A DNA stretch of 64,000 nt from Haliclona indistincta (taxonomy: Eukaryota > Porifera > Demospongiae > Haplosclerida > Chalinidae): NCBI GenBank assembly GCA_964017065.1, contig OZ024783.1, positions 14,382,040-14,446,039 on the forward strand, read 5' to 3'. The notes beneath the pieces are model-generated. The model was not told where the DNA came from and did no database searches. It saw only the letters and a list, made by a program, of their open reading frames with translations. This document shows positions 22,901-36,100 of this stretch, piece by piece (position 1 is the first letter of the stretch; every line of letters begins with the position of its first letter). A program made the translations under genes and the position numbers.

Positions 22901-24944
22901 TTCTTCATTGTCGCACAAAAGTGATGCCACTTGGGTTGTTTTCTGCTTTAGTCGTGGCCTTGCTTTACGATGCACTATTCTCTCTTCTTGAGATTGTTGG
23001 CCGTGATGTTGTTAAATTCAATTGCACATCAGGAGGAATAGTGATGCTGGTAGAGCATCATGCATGCCTGGTAATTCATTTCAGTGGTGACCCATCTGTG
23101 GCTCCTCTCATTAGAGCTGCCACACACCGCGCTATTGCCGAGGTGTGCAAGCAGCGACACCTCGACACCAGCAAGATAGCGTTCTCTGATGGGTTCTGGT
23201 GTCCATTCAAGAAGTGCGAGAGCATACTTCATCCGTGTAAGGTTAATGTGTCGACCAGTTGGCTCACCTGCTCTGTAAGACCAGATCGTGGTTCTGGTCC
23301 CTATACCAATGAGAGAATGCTTGCATGGCTGGCACCAGTACCTGAAAACGGTAAGTCTATAATATTATACAGTATCATTATGATATGGTTATTGTGTAAT
23401 TTTGCAGCCTCACACTTAGTAGAATCATACTCCCCTGCAAAGGCTGTCATGAATCCATCTATTAGTGAGTTTAATAATAGGTTTTTCACATAATTATTTC
23501 TTCTGTGTACATGTAGTTTGATTTATTATAATTATGCCTCGGTGGGCGGAGCCACAAGGCATACAGCAATTGTGCATGTCTGTCTGTATGTATGTATGTC
23601 TGTCCGCTCTAGTTCTGAAAGACGGCGAAGAATCGGCTGGAGGTAAGTGCAATATCAACATAACAAGTTAAAAGCTCGAACTTTATGGTCTTAATTAAAG
23701 CTTTGTACGTGAGTTATGGTGTGAATTGTTTACTTTGTTTACCGTTGGTGGCGATCTGGACTTCTCCGAAGTGAAAAGTCCTGGTTAACTGGCTAACTGG
23801 TTAACTGGCTAGCAGATTTTAAGTTTGATCTGGACTACAGGATAGTGTGGCGGGTCTGGATAAAATCCGAAAAAAGCTGCTACAAGCATGGCTTGTGCAT
23901 GCCCAGCTAATTATTAGCATACTACGTTATTTTCCAGCTTGTATCAAAATTATTGTTTGCATTGTGCTTTGTAAATCTGTTACAGTCATCATCTGCTGAT
24001 AAAATAGCTGTAGTTGCTGTGTGCTATCAAGCATGTCCAGTGTGCAGTATGCATGCAATTCCACCGAGGCATCTGCACCATTGGTGCTTCATTGTTATTT
24101 TTTGTTTTGTAAAATTAATTATTAATTATTTTGTTGCAGATTTGAAACAATTTCTCGATAATCTTTAGTACATGTCTAAGAAAGCATACGAAATTGCAAA
24201 AAGTTTGACTTTCACCACCTAAACTATAGGCCTAAATTTACACGGTTTCAAGCAGTTTTACCTAAATGTAGGCTAAAATCAAACACCCCAACTAAACTTA
24301 ATTTAGGCAACTTTGCTAATAGCTAGACAACAACACCTCTATTTAAATTTGATAGATTTGGCAAATATAGGCCACTTAAACTTAGGTAGCCTTCTAATGA
24401 ATTTTGATCTAAAATTGATTAGAGGCACCTAAATTTAGGTGGCGAAAGTCAAAATTATTCAATTACATGTGCTTTCTTTGCCACATGCTAAAGACTATCC
24501 ATAACAAATCTGCAAAAAAATAGTTGGACGAAAGTATTTTTTTGCGATAACTTCAGCTGTAAAATAGCTTTCTTATGTCAGAGTTACCTACTCCAGTTGG
24601 TCAAAGGACTCAAATTACAGTGTATCTTATTTCCAGGTGACAGTCATGAAATTTCACTGTTCCAGTTCATAGAAAGTGTGGCTAATGTAATTCCTGATAA
24701 ATGGAGAAGAGTTGGTCTGGCACTTGGACTCACTCAAGCACAGCTAAATGCCATTGACTATCAGCATCGTGGAGAACCGATCGGTATGTTTGCTGAAGTG
24801 TTCAGTATGTGGCAGCAACTAGCAACTCCTGATAATAATCCAGTGAAGTGGAGCACTCTCGTACGTGTTCTCAAGTCTCGAACAGTAGGAGCAAAGCCTC
24901 TCGCTGAGTCTATCCAGAGAAAATTTTTAGACAACAGTTCTTGA
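13937..24944 (+). CDS. Ankyrin repeat - ROC/COR-like GTPase - death domain protein (5' end missing)
   Basis: Eight exons were read: 13937-14038, 14206-14307, 17041-17142 (each 102 nt, phase 0), 19087-19185, 21051-21117, 21251-23350, 23408-23464 and 24637-24944. All have AG/GT junctions and compatible phases, giving 978 residues plus unseen upstream sequence. Exons 1-5 encode one ankyrin repeat each (DGRTALLVVVSKG, SGKTCLMLAATNGH, WTACHYAVDKDN). The long exon has a P-loop GAPGSGKT (about residue 187), a DSGGQP switch-II-like motif and VGTHADK as a base-recognition motif, as in ROC GTPases, followed by a COR-like stretch. The last exon is a death domain (IPDKWRRVGLALGLTQAQL). Order matches the C-terminal two thirds of DAP kinase 1 without a visible kinase. 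Likely an intracellular signalling or cell-death adaptor (inference). Introns 2, 3, 4 and 7 hold transposons. The open frame from 21169 to 21250 is intron read-through. Confidence 0.85.
14315..15885 (-). mobile_element. HLP family element in an intron, with a nested insertion (HLP-3)
   Basis: Reverse orientation: palindrome at 14315-14795, body to the CCCTCCCTAA end, followed by T. The head hairpin is eroded. It begins directly after the donor of the second ankyrin exon. The palindrome core has an extra amplified TAGCAGACTACAGCAG stretch (14475-14560). A 284-bp element is inserted at 15214-15497. Confidence 0.75.
15214..15497. mobile_element. Short inverted-repeat element nested in HLP-3
   Basis: Ends AATGGCTCAATGCAAAAAGG and the inverse CTTTTTGCACTGAGCCATT, flanked by a 6-bp duplication CAACTG (15208-15213, 15498-15503). 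AT-rich, non-coding. Superfamily not assigned. Confidence 0.7.
15886..16805. other. Intron sequence with a CTCGGGCTGCGCCC hairpin
   Basis: No exon was recognised. 16680-16731 is a hairpin with arms GAGGTGT.AAA.TGCCC and a loop CTCGGGCTGCGCCC; a similar loop (CTCGGGCTCCGCCC) occurs in the larger hairpin at 35693-35831. GTCAGTTAGATCC follows at 16762 and recurs at about 18098. Confidence 0.5.
16806..17030 (+). mobile_element. HLP palindrome fragment in an intron
   Basis: Holds the inner edge ATCCCTACATCAGTGGCTG, its inverse, and the complete right arm through CTTTTTAATTTTCTTG. The left arm and body are absent. It ends 11 bp before the acceptor of the third ankyrin exon (17041). Confidence 0.75.
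17520..17800 (-). pseudogene. Degenerate STPR-type peptide repeat fragment
   Basis: On the minus strand the sequence contains about four units of about 69 bp reading like ETPEQREERLA..RDQ.RERRA, matching the 23-residue STPR repeat known from FMBP-1 and from many transposon-associated proteins. The frame shifts between units and no start is present, so it is a relic inside an ankyrin-gene intron rather than a gene. Origin (host or transposon) is unknown. Confidence 0.5.
18060..19086. other. Intron sequence without recognised features
   Basis: Carries the GTCAGTTAGATCC motif (18098) and inverse or related forms (18345, 18440), suggesting remnants of a small repeat. No exon or ORF supported. 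Confidence 0.4.
19243..20278 (-). mobile_element. Old, diverged HLP family element (HLP-8)
   Basis: Reverse orientation. The palindrome (19243-19590) keeps ATCCCTACATCAATGGCA and TGATGTAGGGAT but the arms have drifted. The body keeps CTCGCCAGGAGAATTTCATG, AAGGCGCTAGGC and a GAAGAAAG tract. It is cut by the hAT-like element beginning at 20279. The most diverged copy in the window. Confidence 0.65.
20279..20589. mobile_element. hAT-like miniature element
   Basis: Ends CAGGGATGTAACTAGG and CTACCGTAGTTACGCCACTG resemble the CAGTGGCGTAACTA inverted ends of hAT elements. An imperfect 8-bp flanking duplication (TGTTTTCC / TGTTTTTG) is possible depending on the end chosen. 311 bp, non-coding. 20590-21050 beyond it shows nothing recognisable. 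Confidence 0.6.
23534..24072. mobile_element. ATGCCTCGGTGG-ended inverted-repeat element
   Basis: Ends ATGCCTCGGTGGGCGG and CCACCGAGGCAT are inverted. A GTCTGT/GTATGT microsatellite lies just inside the left end, as in the related copy at 62887-63700. Located in the last intron of the ankyrin-ROC gene. Target duplication unclear. Confidence 0.7.
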
Positions 24945-25043
24945 CTCAGACATAACGATTTTGAATGACATGCTGTTTTATTAATTTTAAAGTTATACTT
25001 TTTCATATACAAAGAATAATATTTATTATTTACAATCCAATTA

Positions 25044-25834
25044 TTATCTAGCGACAGGAATGGGTTGTTTGTAGCATTTACTAGTAATAGTACTCCATGA
25101 AATGGGTTGTTCTTTACAAATACTAGAACTGACCGATCCTTTTCTTCTCAACTTATTATAGTACCTCTTCATCTGCTTGTGAGCAAGATAATGGTTGATA
25201 TGCACAGCAGTGAATCCACGTAGGTCTGTAAATAAGGTGCATTCTCTGCTATTAAGTTCACTAAGTCTTTCGATAGTACATACATCCCTCCATAGTTGTA
25301 CGGAAAGTATGTGTCACAGAAGTGCCATTTGGTCTCCCGCCATTGCCCTTTGTTAATGAGAGGGTTGTAACAAGAGCATCTGCCCCAGTAGAGCTGGTGA
25401 GTGGGAAGGTGAGTTTTAAGGTCTTTGAGTATTCGCTGTGTGTTGAGGAATACGTCGCCATCTGTTTTGAGCATGAATGAGAAGTTGTAGTGACGGTTGA
25501 TAAATACCATTGACTGCAGTGTTCTATTACTGAGAGAAGAGTAGCTGTTTGATACATCCCACAGTACAAGCAGGTCACCATGATCTTGCTGTTCAGTATC
25601 CAGTGTTCTGATCTCTACCTCCATAGCACCCAGGCCTCCGATCAAGAATCGATACTGCACCGAGTAACCAATGAGCATCCTCGGAGCTAGCCAGGTCTCT
25701 CTGATTGCATTTCTCCTCAGGGTGCTGTTGATTCTTGAGTGCACAAGGATGATCACTTCTCCCACCACAACCGCACTGTTCGCGTCAAAGAGGCGGGACT
25801 CTCGGACCACAATCCGTGGGCGAGCTCACTCGTC
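25044..25834 (-). pseudogene. GT31 beta-1,3-galactosyltransferase-like, broken
   Basis: The main frame (25810 to 25169) has the family's RRNAIRETWL, the DxD metal site in FMLKTDGDVFLN and a YGGMYVLS motif. It lacks the N-terminal membrane anchor: the frame opens just after a TGA at about 25830 and has no suitable ATG. After LQTY (about 25215) the expected EDV segment is missing and the C-terminal frame (AVHINHYLAHKQMKRYYNK) continues in another frame to a stop at 25044. Deletion, an assembly error or an unrecognised intron could each explain this. It ends 100 bp from the convergent death-domain gene. Confidence 0.65.
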
Positions 25835-26376
25835 GAATCACTGAGCTGTTCGCGTGAGCTTGATGTACAATCATGCATGCCTAGTCTTCCGGACCATTTA
25901 CCGATGACCAATCAGTCGTTCCTCTCCCTAGAGCTACCATGCGTTATGGCAAGGTCACCAGCAAGGTTGTGCTCTGTCTGTCTGTATACCGTAAGAAGCT
26001 AAAGTGAGGGCATGCTTCATCTAATGTCAGGTCATGTGGTGCTTGTCTTACTGTAACACATCACATTACATAAATTTGCTAAATGTATATTCAATATTCA
26101 GTTAGGTACAATAATTATGTCATGAACATAAAAGTAGATTGGCTCGATTTCAGATCTACCACGAGCCCCACCCACTATCGTTATAACGCGCGTGGGAGGA
26201 GGTTCAATGAATTTGGCTCGAGAGCTAGACAGGGGGCGAACGATTCTAGGAAGAGATAACCAGGACAGACTTGACCACTCATCTATTCCGATCTCAAAAG
26301 CTGTGTTCTTAAGCTAGAAACAGCTCAGTACTCAGGGGTAAAGCCTAAGGCGGCAACTGGTCTGTATAGCTACAGC
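25835..26376. promoter_or_regulatory. Divergent interval between the GT31 remnant and the Rab gene
   Basis: 541 bp with no coding signal; the upstream end of the minus-strand GT31 and the start of the plus-strand Rab gene face away from each other. It probably contains the Rab promoter; no defined element is visible. Confidence 0.35.
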
Positions 26377-28681
<2,305 letters not shown>

Positions 28682-28762
28682 CATTGTTACATGTAGCTGA
28701 TTATACTGAGTGCCGGAATCCTATGCATTCTTCAAAAACAAATAATTCATGATAATTTTTAT

Positions 28763-29016
28763 TTGAGCAGATTTGAGAAAACTGAGGATCACTTCGCTCG
28801 TGCAATTTTCAAACACACGCATGTTTTTAACTTCAGCCCAATTTAGTGCTATGCTTAAAAAATGTGATAATTATGCAAGTAGAAAGATCAAAATTAATTA
28901 TTTTACACGAACATTTTCATTGTGTTTCAGTAATGTACGACCCAATTGAAAACAGGCGTGCGTTCAAAAATCAATTACAGGACCGAAGTGACCGGCCCAT
29001 TTTTCTAATCCGTTCA
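28763..29016. mobile_element. Short element of the GAGCGGATTTGAGAAAA family
   Basis: Left end GAGCAGATTTGAGAAAAC and right end GGATTAG-type inverse (CTAATCCGTTCAC) pair imperfectly, with TTTTCAAACACACGCATG opposite GCGTGCGTTCAAAAAT. Same family as 34549-35968 but only about 250 bp. Confidence 0.6.
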
Positions 29017-29033
29017 CAAAATATTATTATTAA

Positions 29034-30827
29034 CCCTCTTACCGCGATTAATTGTAATCGTTGCTCCACCCACGTCACGCGATGGCTGTTTTTGAATTGT
29101 GACAGCTATCTCGGTACTGCGCTTTGTCTCTGCTCTGGACGCTTCAGCGCGGAAGCTAGATGTACGACAGTGTTTTCTCAACCTGTACTATGTCCTGGGC
29201 TACTGTTATTTGTCCATCAAAGCTTGAGTTGGACCGTCAAAGCTATCTGCTACCATCATACACTTACGCGAGCAACTATTCTTCGCTTCTTCCCTACACC
29301 ACGCAGCGTAAGCTGTACCAGGAACCTTCTGTGTTGTTCAAAACTGGACCTTGGCCATTGTGGAAGACTGTTTGAGCGTGATAACGACATCATCAACGGC
29401 TTTCAACTTGTACCGGGCGTGTCTAACTCCACCTACCTCACCGCCATTTTTCCAATCATGTTGCTGTAACTTGGAGAGCAGTTTGTGCCGCTTCTACTCG
29501 CCTCTGCGTGTTTGCTACAGCTAAGTGAGTGTTGTCTATCATACTAGTGTACTCCAGAGCTTTGCTAGTAAACTTTTAAGCTTTGTATGACCCGTCAAAG
29601 CTACTCGTCAGCAAGTGATGGCGGACGAGTGAGTTGTCACGCTTCTCCTTCGTGTTGCTCTGTGTACACGGCAACTACAGCCTCTTAGGATGTTTAGAAC
29701 TTGACCATGGTCATTGTGGGAGCCTTTTTGTGTGTGTTACTAAGCACAACTGCTGTTGACAGCCTTGTTGGAGCTCATTTTCTGCCTCAACTAGAACAGA
29801 AATAATTTCCAGGACAACACAGCTTTGTTGCTGCACACTTTGTATCACTATTTTACACTTCCAACAGCTTAGTAAGTGTTATAAACATCTGGTTTGCCTT
29901 GAGCTATCTACTAGCAAGCTATTGAGTTATTTGTGACAACCAGGTGAGTACATTTTTATACTTATTGTGCCAGCAAAGAACACTGCTTTCTCTGTACAGC
30001 ATACGTGAGCGACGTGTGTATCGTCAGGATGCTCAGGCTTGCTATGGACGATTGTAATCTTTAAAAAGGTGAAAATAGAATGTATTTATCTTGTGTATAA
30101 TGTTTGTTTTGCTTGTGTGTGCTTGGTGCTAGTGTCTCTTACATTATAACCAGTAAAGCGTGTGTCGTCTTGGCTGAAAAATGTCGTGATTGTTGTGTGT
30201 ATTGTAGCTTGATGGCAGTCATGGCGTGTGCATTGTAGCTTGATGTTAGTCATGGCAGTAGTTAGTGTGTCATACACTTCAGTTGTACAGTTATATTATG
30301 CTCATGTTATCAGTGTTATTAGCCTCTTCTCATCTATTACAGTGCTGAGAAACTACCATGCTATCTGCTGATACCTTGACGTGTTTTTGCTGTCTGCTCA
30401 AGATCAAAATACTTGTTCAAGCTTTCCATTACTTTTATGTTGATTGCTGTGATTGATAATAATATTCGAACACACACCACCCTCTTCTGCCTGAGTAGCA
30501 AACTGTCTGTGAAAGCAAGTACAGCACTCGTCTCAACAGCAAAGCTGTGTAGACACTGTACTATTGCAGCAAGAAGCTGTCAGTTATCACTGCTTGGTGG
30601 GCGTTTGTTTACACAGACAAACGAGTGTTAGAAACCACAATAAACAAGTTAGAATACTATAGCAACTATGTTTCAACGTTGCCAAGAAGTTTTGGCTGCA
30701 ACAAAGTAAGTTGGGTGGCGCTAGCGGTAGCTGTTTCGAGGTAACGAAGACGCGCATATATATATGCGCGTCGCGTATACGGGTGGATTTCATCGCGCAT
30801 AAATATATGCGCGTCGCGGTAAAAGGG
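29034..30827. mobile_element. piggyBac-like element of 1.8 kb without transposase
   Basis: Flanked by TTAA (29030-29033, 30828-30831); ends CCCTCTTACCGCGA and CGCGGTAAAAGGG are inverted. Near the right end are two hairpins of the type GCGCATATATATATGCGC and a GCGTCGCG repeat (30750-30818), probably subterminal binding-type repeats. ORFs inside (28846-29469 among them) have no transposase motif, so it is called non-autonomous. Confidence 0.75.
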
Positions 30828-30831
30828 TTAA

Positions 30832-31429
30832 TAATTGTGATACTATACTTTGATGTTGCTTGAGGTAGAGAACAGGTTTGAATTCTTCTTGCTGAAGCTC
30901 TGCTACTGCCAACATCACTGAGGTTGCATCATGATAATAGCCTAGCTGGTCTTGCACTCAATAGCCTTAATGTTGAGAATGTCTCTCAGTCTTGTTATAA
31001 GGTGCTTCCTAGTACCATTTTTGAGAGAAAACTTACTAATGAGCTATTTCTTCACGAAAATCTTACTAAATGAGTAAAATGTCTGGTTTTAGTAGTGCTA
31101 GCCTTTCATAATTCACTCAATTGGAATTCCAATACTACTATCATCGTTTGGAGATTTACATGAGTAAAACCTGAGTGGCTTAAAATGATGAGTGTAAATG
31201 TGTGTGTACTCTACTCTTCTTGCTCTTTCAAGATCATGAAATTATTCAGCGATTGAAAGTGAATGTGACCTAGGCTATAGTACAGGTATTGTTTATATAA
31301 TAATGTTTTTAGAAGAATGGTAGATTATTAACAAGAGAAGAGCATATAATAATTACTAAATTATATACCTAGAGTTAATAAGCAAAGGGAAAATAAATAA
31401 AGCGAAAATAATGGTAGTTCAAAGTCTAT
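30832..31429. other. Intergenic interval without recognised features
   Basis: AT-rich, no ORF or repeat that I could identify. Confidence 0.4.
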
Positions 31430-32190
31430 GTCAGCCATGAATAATAGCTATACAGCCTGGCAGCCGCCGGATGATAAAAAAATGTAGATTTAGGCTCTCC
31501 TGTCTCGCTCTCAAATTGCAAAGTATGTGGACCAAAAACACCAGATGTCTCTGTGGCGATGGGTGCAAACATGTAATCACTGGGAGATCCACATAATTAT
31601 TTCTCTGACTTAAGTGCCTCAGCCATTTTTGCGACAGCCCTGGGGGAATGCATTGCCAGAGATCTATAGGAGGGAGCAAGAGATCGAAGCAAGTAGCATC
31701 CTATGCCAGGATTTTTCCTGCTCTCCAAGTGGTCAAGGACACATGTACACCATCGAAATAAACCTGATGGCTCTACTTTTGATGGCACATGTGCATCTGA
31801 AAGTGCTTGTTTTATTATTAAATTCATGGTTGAGTGCCCAGCGGTACAGCCTCCCTTTACTCCATTTGCAGCTCAGGCCATGTCTTCCAAAAACATCAAC
31901 TTTGTCACCACAGGGTGGGCCCAAAAATTGATACACTCTAACGAAGCTAAGGCCAATGGCAACTCTCAGAGAGGAATCATCCATTCGCAATCCCAATGAT
32001 GAAATTGGGAGAGCCCGTAGCCATGCACCTGCCTTCTTACATTGTGAGGCCAGTAAACGTGAGCATTCTCAATGAGCTCATGAGCTCTGACAGTAACTCG
32101 TACTAGATCCCACAACTTTTGTTCAGTGGCAGTCCAACACAAAAGGGCACTGTATACCTCAGAAAGAGTGGAAGGCAGCAAAGATGGTGA
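31430..32190 (-). pseudogene. Fragment of a LINE-like reverse transcriptase protein, C-terminal region
   Basis: Minus-strand frames contain the block AWLRALPIS-type followed by LRMDDSSLRVAIGL, GDKVDVFGRHGLSCKWSKGR and ALSDAHVPSKVEPSGLFR. These form a conserved segment downstream of the polymerase domain in reverse transcriptases common in invertebrate genomes. The reading passes through at least three frames (31996-31733, 31827-31597, 31679-31431), so it is dead. No polymerase core was found. Confidence 0.6.
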
Positions 32191-32404
32191 CTGGAAGAAT
32201 TGACTGTACTAGGTCAGCTAAAGCATGTAAAGAGGCAAGATAGGCTGAAGGAGCAACGTAGCTCTCTGCACTTCCAGGCCTCCAAAACTTACAGGGAGAG
32301 TTGCTTAAAACCCAGGCCATGGCCGTGTTCCCGACCAAACCGATATTGTTACTCTACTAAGAATCAGACGCAAAGCATTGTCATAATCATCCAAAATTAA
32401 AACA

Positions 32405-32480
32405 AGGAGCAGTACGTAAAATGTACTGCTGAAATTGTACGTAAAATGTACAAAGCAGTACGTAAAATGTACAAATTTAT
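32405..32480. repeat. Short repeat of GTACGTAAAATGTAC
   Basis: The semi-palindromic unit GTACGTAAAATGTAC occurs three times (about 32413, 32437, 32459) with spacers of about 10 bp. Non-coding. Confidence 0.6.
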
Positions 32481-32719
32481 CATGTACAAAGTGTATAATA
32501 ATAAAAATAATTATTGATAATAATACAAGTATACTGTTCATACTGAATTCAACTTGGTGACACTCATTACTGCCATCATAGCAGTGAGACTGTTCTAAAG
32601 AGTTTCCTTTCACTGCACTGAGGGCATTAGAACCTTCAACTCAGCTGTCCACATTTGAGCCTTTAGAGCACATAGTACAGTTAAACTGATTTGGACCACT
32701 ATATGACTGGTACTAGACT

Positions 32720-32842
32720 ATGGGGTGCCGTTTGTACCAAAACATAAAAATTCACCAAATTAATAAATGTATAGCTGCATTTATAAATGCAGCTTTTATT
32801 AATTTGGTGAATTTTTATGTTTTGGCACAAACGGCACCCCAT
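32720..32842. mobile_element. 123-bp palindromic element with 8-bp target duplication
   Basis: Almost perfect hairpin: ATGGGGTGCCGTTTG at the left, CAAACGGCACCCCAT at the right, arms of about 50 bp separated by a short TAGCTGCATTTATAAATGCAGC core. Flanked by ACTAGACT at 32712-32719 and 32843-32850. The 8-bp duplication suggests an hAT-type mobiliser; ends are not hAT consensus. Confidence 0.85.
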
Positions 32843-33155
32843 ACTAGACTGCATGAGAGCCGGAATCATTGATTTATTCAGGCAGTATGGACTTAGGTAT
32901 CTCTTGATCTTGGTATTGCTCTGCCTCATTCAGTGAAGGAGTAGTGATTATCAATTGCATGATCGCTAAAAAAACTTCTGGATCCAAAGCAGTGACTCCC
33001 ATTATCATAGTAACTGCATCTACTGTAGTCAGAGTGCGTATGCGTCATGGTGATGTCATAGGGTAGGGCATCCATTATTCCATTCACCCCACCCCCCATC
33101 GTCACTCGATAAGCGATAGAACGCGGCTGAGAAAAGCTTTCTCAGCGCGGCTATC

Positions 33156-36100
33156 ATGGCATCATGGCTGTCTGTTGACGAGTCCGAACTCAACCTTCTC
33201 CTGGTGGGAGACAGTCGAGTGGGTAAGAGTTGCATAGGTCGCAGGTTCGTCGATGATTGCTGGGAGCAAAACCATTCATTCATTGAGTTTGGTGAGGTCT
33301 AATCAGTGCCTCTTATACATACTATAACCTACAACATGCAGAAGGAACACGCACTTTTGTTTTTAGCAACTGTGAGATCAAGCTAAAGATATCGGAATAT
33401 CATGATGAGACTGGTTATGTCAATGAACTTCACCCCAACGCTTTTGGGGTGCCTTATCGGAGATCTGCAGTATGTGGTTTACTTATATTATATTAAGTAT
33501 ATGCATGGATGCATGAAATGTTTACCATCGGTGGAGATGGTTGTCACAAATAGTAGCAACAGAAGCATACTAGTCTGGCAGCCCCGCCCCTTTCGCATTA
33601 TTGTGGAAGGGTCTGGCGTCAGCAGTATCAATCAGTTGTACCAGTCGCAGGAATTTCTGCGATCCAATCAGATTGCAGAAACGCACTGCAGAATCAATAA
33701 ATTGTGAATATTCATAAGCTATTAACGTTCGCCTAGAAATCACGCAGTATTGGCTGCAGTAAACGCGCTGTACACCTTTTCTGACTATGCAAATGTCATG
33801 AACGAACTACTGAACGTAATGGTTGTGAGTAAGAATGCTAGAGCTGGCTTGTACGCTCGCCTTTGTAACATAGTACAGAAGTGTAAACATGGTACAGAAG
33901 TGTCTATGCTTTGCCTGCTCTCCATTGGTGCTTGAATTAGATGTCATAGTTTAATTTTTAAGCTGACCGAAGGTTGCTTCTTCCACCAATTTTGTGAGCT
34001 AGATCGATATCATAAAGCAAACAGCACACTGACTGCCGCCATTTTGTTGCTAATTGTCACGTGCAAATTTGACGTCTTTCAATTCCACTAGTACAACTTT
34101 TTGATACTGCTAATGCCAGACCCTTCCACAATAAAGTATGATCTAAACTATTATTAAACTATGATTTTGACTTACCTGGAGGGAATATAGCACTCTTATA
34201 CTGGGAAGTATATACCCGAAACGGCGTAAAACATACAAATAGCGTGATAAACGGTGCTTAGTTTGCTGCCTTTTGTGCAGTGGCACCATGTTTTTTACAC
34301 ATGCCCATGCACAGGTATATATGCGAATTTGGATACCTCATTACATCAAAGAGAATTATTCATATCATAGTTTAATATTTTATATTCCCTTTCTCTTTAG
34401 GGCTTTATGGTGATTTATGATGTGACTGATAGCGATTCATTCAGCAGCATTTTTCATTATATTCGTGAGATAGAAACGGTAAAACTTTATTTTAAAGTAT
34501 ATCTACAGCAGACAATTAGTATGAATGCACTTATTGTACATAATTATTGTGAGCGGATTTGAGAAAAGGGGTCACTTTGCTCATGCAATTTTCAAATGCA
34601 TTCATGGTTTCAATTTGCTTCCAATCAGCCAAATTTAGTACCACGCTTCTAATACTGCGTTCACACAGGCACAAGATTGCAGGTCAGCTCACATTGGCGC
34701 GTACCAATCTGCTTACTGAATTACTGTGTGAACACGAACAAATCGAGCCGAGTTGAGCTTGATTAGCCCATTTTCCAATAGTGAGCCAGAATGGGGTCTG
34801 ACCTGGGTAAGCGTGCCGTGTGTGGCCGTGTGAACGCTGAACCTGGGCCAGCCCGCTTACAAACTTTTCTTTCAAGAGTTAGCGGTTAGTTTATTGATGT
34901 AATCTGCTTAGAAAAGTACTTCCGAAGTGTTAAACAACGCGCCTACCTACAGCATGTAACTGCACGAAAACTGCACGAGCAGTTCCTCATCGACGCTCGG
35001 TTCAACTCCAGTTTAACTATCATTTTTATTACTAGGAAGTATCTGCCCCATCATTATTGCGTGTAGCGAGCTCAAGCTCGCTACTTGCATGCTCCTGTGT
35101 GAATGCAGCTAAATAACGTGCCAGTTGCCCACGCCGAGCTGGGCTGGCTTGCTTCACCTGCCCGTGTGAATGCAGTATTGTACCCCACCGCACCCAAAGA
35201 TCAAGGGAAATGACATGGTATATATCCCATATACCGAGGAAAATCCATTTTGCAGGATATTAAAGTTAAACCTGTCCAATATTGATATTTTCCAGGAAGT
35301 GGCAAAGTGGCACTAGTCCCTTGTCCACATGCACCTGCCCACCCGGCGAAAGTGCGTGGAGCTTTATACCCCACAAAATAGCAGATACTAGTGGGCCATC
35401 GTCAATAAATTATCAATAAATTTTTGGCGCACGTGTTAACCTTTGGGAAAGGTCAGCCAGCATTGCTGCCTGAAAGCCAAGTTACCGTGCGTTTTAGATG
35501 CACAAAGGTTGACGCCAGGCTTCGTTTTTCGCCCAACTTGAACACGGGCGTTCGCCATTATAGACCTGGCGAGTGTGCGCTTGGAGGCGAGTGCCCTGGG
35601 CTCCCGTCGCTCGTAGATCTTTGCTTACAAGCTACAGAACAGCTACAGCAGCTACAAACACCACGAGAAGACTGCAGATGGGGTACAAGTCAGTTAACTC
35701 CCGGTCTCTTCGGCGATCGGGATAATACCTCTGTGGTTAATTATGCCATCCTCGGGCTCCGCCCTCGGACAGCATAATTAACCACCTCGGTATAATTATA
35801 TCCCGTATCGCCTCAGAGACCGGGAGTTAACTATTACTTATACGGCAACCAGAATGATCAGATATTTCATTGAGTTTAGTAATGTTTGACTGAGAAGCAG
35901 CCATTTGAAAACAGACGTGCGTTCAAAAATTGCAGGAGCCAAGTGATCCCTTTTCTCAAATCCGCTTACAATCATTATTAATTTTTTATTTATGTGACAA
36001 GAAAGACACAGCCTGGACTCTTATCTCCGTATTTTCACAAGCGTAATATTGAACGGTCAATAAATTCATAGCACCGTCAACACGAGTTACCCGAGCGCTT

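Larger units (their letters stand above)
34549..35968. mobile_element. GAGCGGATTTGAGAAAAGGG element with nested insertions
   Basis: Left GAGCGGATTTGAGAAAAGGG and right CCCTTTTCTCAAATCCGCTTAC are inverted; GCAATTTTCAAATGCATTC on the left pairs with the CGTTCAAAAATTGC region on the right. Contains a TA-type element (34655-35175) and a GC-loop hairpin (35693-35831). Lies in intron 3 of the divergent Rab-like gene. Confidence 0.7.

Noticed and set aside
28846..29469. 207-residue ORF crossing the piggyBac-like left end
   Set aside because: Spans the boundary of two elements, has no domain, and cannot be a single gene.
31614..31999. Plus-strand ORFs at 31614-31931 and 31703-31999
   Set aside because: The recognisable protein similarity is on the minus strand (LINE-like fragment); these are shadows.
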